A stretch of 7,475 nt of DNA from contig JAUUNJ010000120.1 of NCBI GenBank assembly GCA_030844625.1, positions 1-7,475 on the forward strand, given 5' to 3'. Both the position numbers and the translations under genes were made by a program. The notes below the pieces were generated by a model. It made no database searches and was not told the DNA's origin. It saw nothing but the letters and a program-made list of their open reading frames with translations. Origin of the DNA: Roseburia sp. Lineage in GTDB: Bacteria; Bacillota; Clostridia; Lachnospirales; Lachnospiraceae. Shown in pieces: positions 6,635 through 7,475 of this stretch (its first letter is position 1; each line of letters begins with the position of its first letter).

Positions 6635-6673
6635 ATGTTCTTTCCTTTCTTTGCCAAACTGCGGAATATACTT

Positions 6674-7475
6674 TTACAGCAATGCTTGGTAATACTCTTT
6701 ATCCAGGTCTTTAAACACATTAAAGATTATTCTGTCAAATTTACTTTCATTCTCCTCCAATACAGATGTAACAGTTTCAACTGCAATCTTTGCAGCCTCA
6801 TCATTTGGAAAATGAAATTCTCCTGTGGAAATGCAACAGAATGCTACAGAACGAATCTGATGTTCCATGCAACATTTCAACACATTCCAATAACAATTTC
6901 TTAAATGATTGCGAAGCATTCCTGTAAGCCCATACCACACAATTGGTCCAACAGTATGAATCACATACTGAGCCGGAAGATTATATCCTTTGGTCAGAAT
7001 TGCCTGACCGGTTGGTTCTTCATATTGGGGACCAAATTTCATTTTCTTCTGACTCATTATTTGGTTACACTCTGCCCGGAGTTCAATTCCCGCTGCACTG
7101 TGAATTGCATTATCAATACATCCATGACCCGGTACAAAGCAGCCCAACATCTGTGAATTTGCTGCATTTACTATTGCATCTGCCCCGATTCGGGTAATAT
7201 CACCCTGCCAGATAGATATTTTATTTCCAAAAGGATGTACGCTGCCATACTGTTCTTTGATAGTCTTAATATCATCTAGGGTTACAATCCCCTTTTCCCG
7301 GGCTTCTATCGTCAGAAACTCATCCTGCACTTTTACAATATGCTGCTCCATCTCCCTTGGCATACGGACATTCATCATCCCACGCAAAGCCATACGTTTG
7401 CTTTCATAGGTGTTATCCACCTCTAAATTTCTGTACTGTATAGAATCTTCCTTAAATTTTTTAACAAGATAATCC
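6674..7475 (-). CDS. Zinc-type macrodomain protein-ADP-ribose hydrolase, 5' end cut off
   Basis: Probably removes mono-ADP-ribose from proteins in the cytoplasm. The frame stays open to the right edge, and its visible extension (DYLVKKFKEDSIQY..., then EVDNTYESKRMALRGMMNVR) fits the N-terminal helices of this family. I therefore treat the gene as running past the window and do not accept the GTG at 7418-7420, which has no ribosome binding site. Counting from that GTG, the macrodomain spans about 65-248: GDIT 73-76, the NAAN signature 85-88, the zinc loop GCFVPGHGCIDN at 93-104 (C94, H99 and C101 as likely ligands), and the phosphate loop ISTGEFHFP at 197-205. These are the marks of the Zn-macrodomains known from Staphylococcus and Streptococcus (SauMacro, SpyMacroD), which work with a SirTM ADP-ribosyltransferase and a lipoylated GcvH-like carrier. 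Those partners are not in this window and might lie to the right. Confidence 0.92.
   Translation of the reverse strand, partial: DYLVKKFKEDSIQYRNLEVDNTYESKRMALRGMMNVRMPREMEQHIVKVQDEFLTIEAREKGIVTLDDIKTIKEQYGSVHPFGNKISIWQGDITRIGADAIVNAANSQMLGCFVPGHGCIDNAIHSAAGIELRAECNQIMSQKKMKFGPQYEEPTGQAILTKGYNLPAQYVIHTVGPIVWYGLTGMLRNHLRNCYWNVLKCCMEHQIRSVAFCCISTGEFHFPNDEAAKIAVETVTSVLEENESKFDRIIFNVFKDLDKEYYQALL

Noticed and set aside
700..7197. Plus-strand open frames of 61-133 codons scattered under the minus-strand genes.
   Set aside because: They are shadows of the confident minus-strand genes: no ribosome binding sites, low-complexity translations and no family resemblance.
7418..7420. GTG start for the macrodomain gene.
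   Set aside because: There is no ribosome binding site in front of it, the frame stays open to the window edge, and the upstream residues fit the family's N-terminal helices. The gene is more likely truncated by the window.

Overview
The window is AT-rich, with strong AGGAGG-type ribosome binding sites, and every convincing gene lies on the minus strand. Protein style (Zn-type macrodomain hydrolase, MATE pump, M15 peptidase of the phage/CwlK kind) suggests a Gram-positive Firmicute, most likely a gut Clostridia/Lachnospiraceae-type organism. That placement is an inference from style, not from a marker gene.

Read in the direction of transcription (right to left) there are three blocks. Block 1 (7475 to 5291) is a two-gene operon: a zinc-type macrodomain protein-ADP-ribose hydrolase whose start lies off the right edge, then a MATE efflux pump. 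It is closed by a very long hairpin terminator at 5180-5236. Block 2 (5127 to 4142) is a small tyrosine recombinase with a complete catalytic set, whose stop codon lies inside one of two matched 22-base sites. Block 3 (4066 to 1) is a three-gene operon: a 180-aa protein of unknown function, a 1053-aa protein of unknown function (beta-rich front half, coiled coil, Ala/Val/Ile-rich segment, more helices), and an M15 peptidoglycan peptidase running off the left edge. None of the three has an N-terminal signal peptide.

The most interesting element is the junction of blocks 2 and 3. Two sites (4142-4163 and 4289-4310) are identical except for a 3-base core, which is CAA in one and TTG in the other, so the cores are in inverted orientation. 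They bound a 144-base segment carrying a consensus -35 (TTGACA, 4276-4281) that now points away from the block 3 operon. Inverting the segment on paper puts this -35 exactly 17 bases from TATTAT in front of the operon, and turns the two hybrid sites into perfect palindromes. I read this as a recombinase-controlled invertible promoter, shown here in the OFF orientation, that phase-varies an undescribed three-gene operon. The switch is strongly supported by sequence geometry. The function of the operon is unknown.
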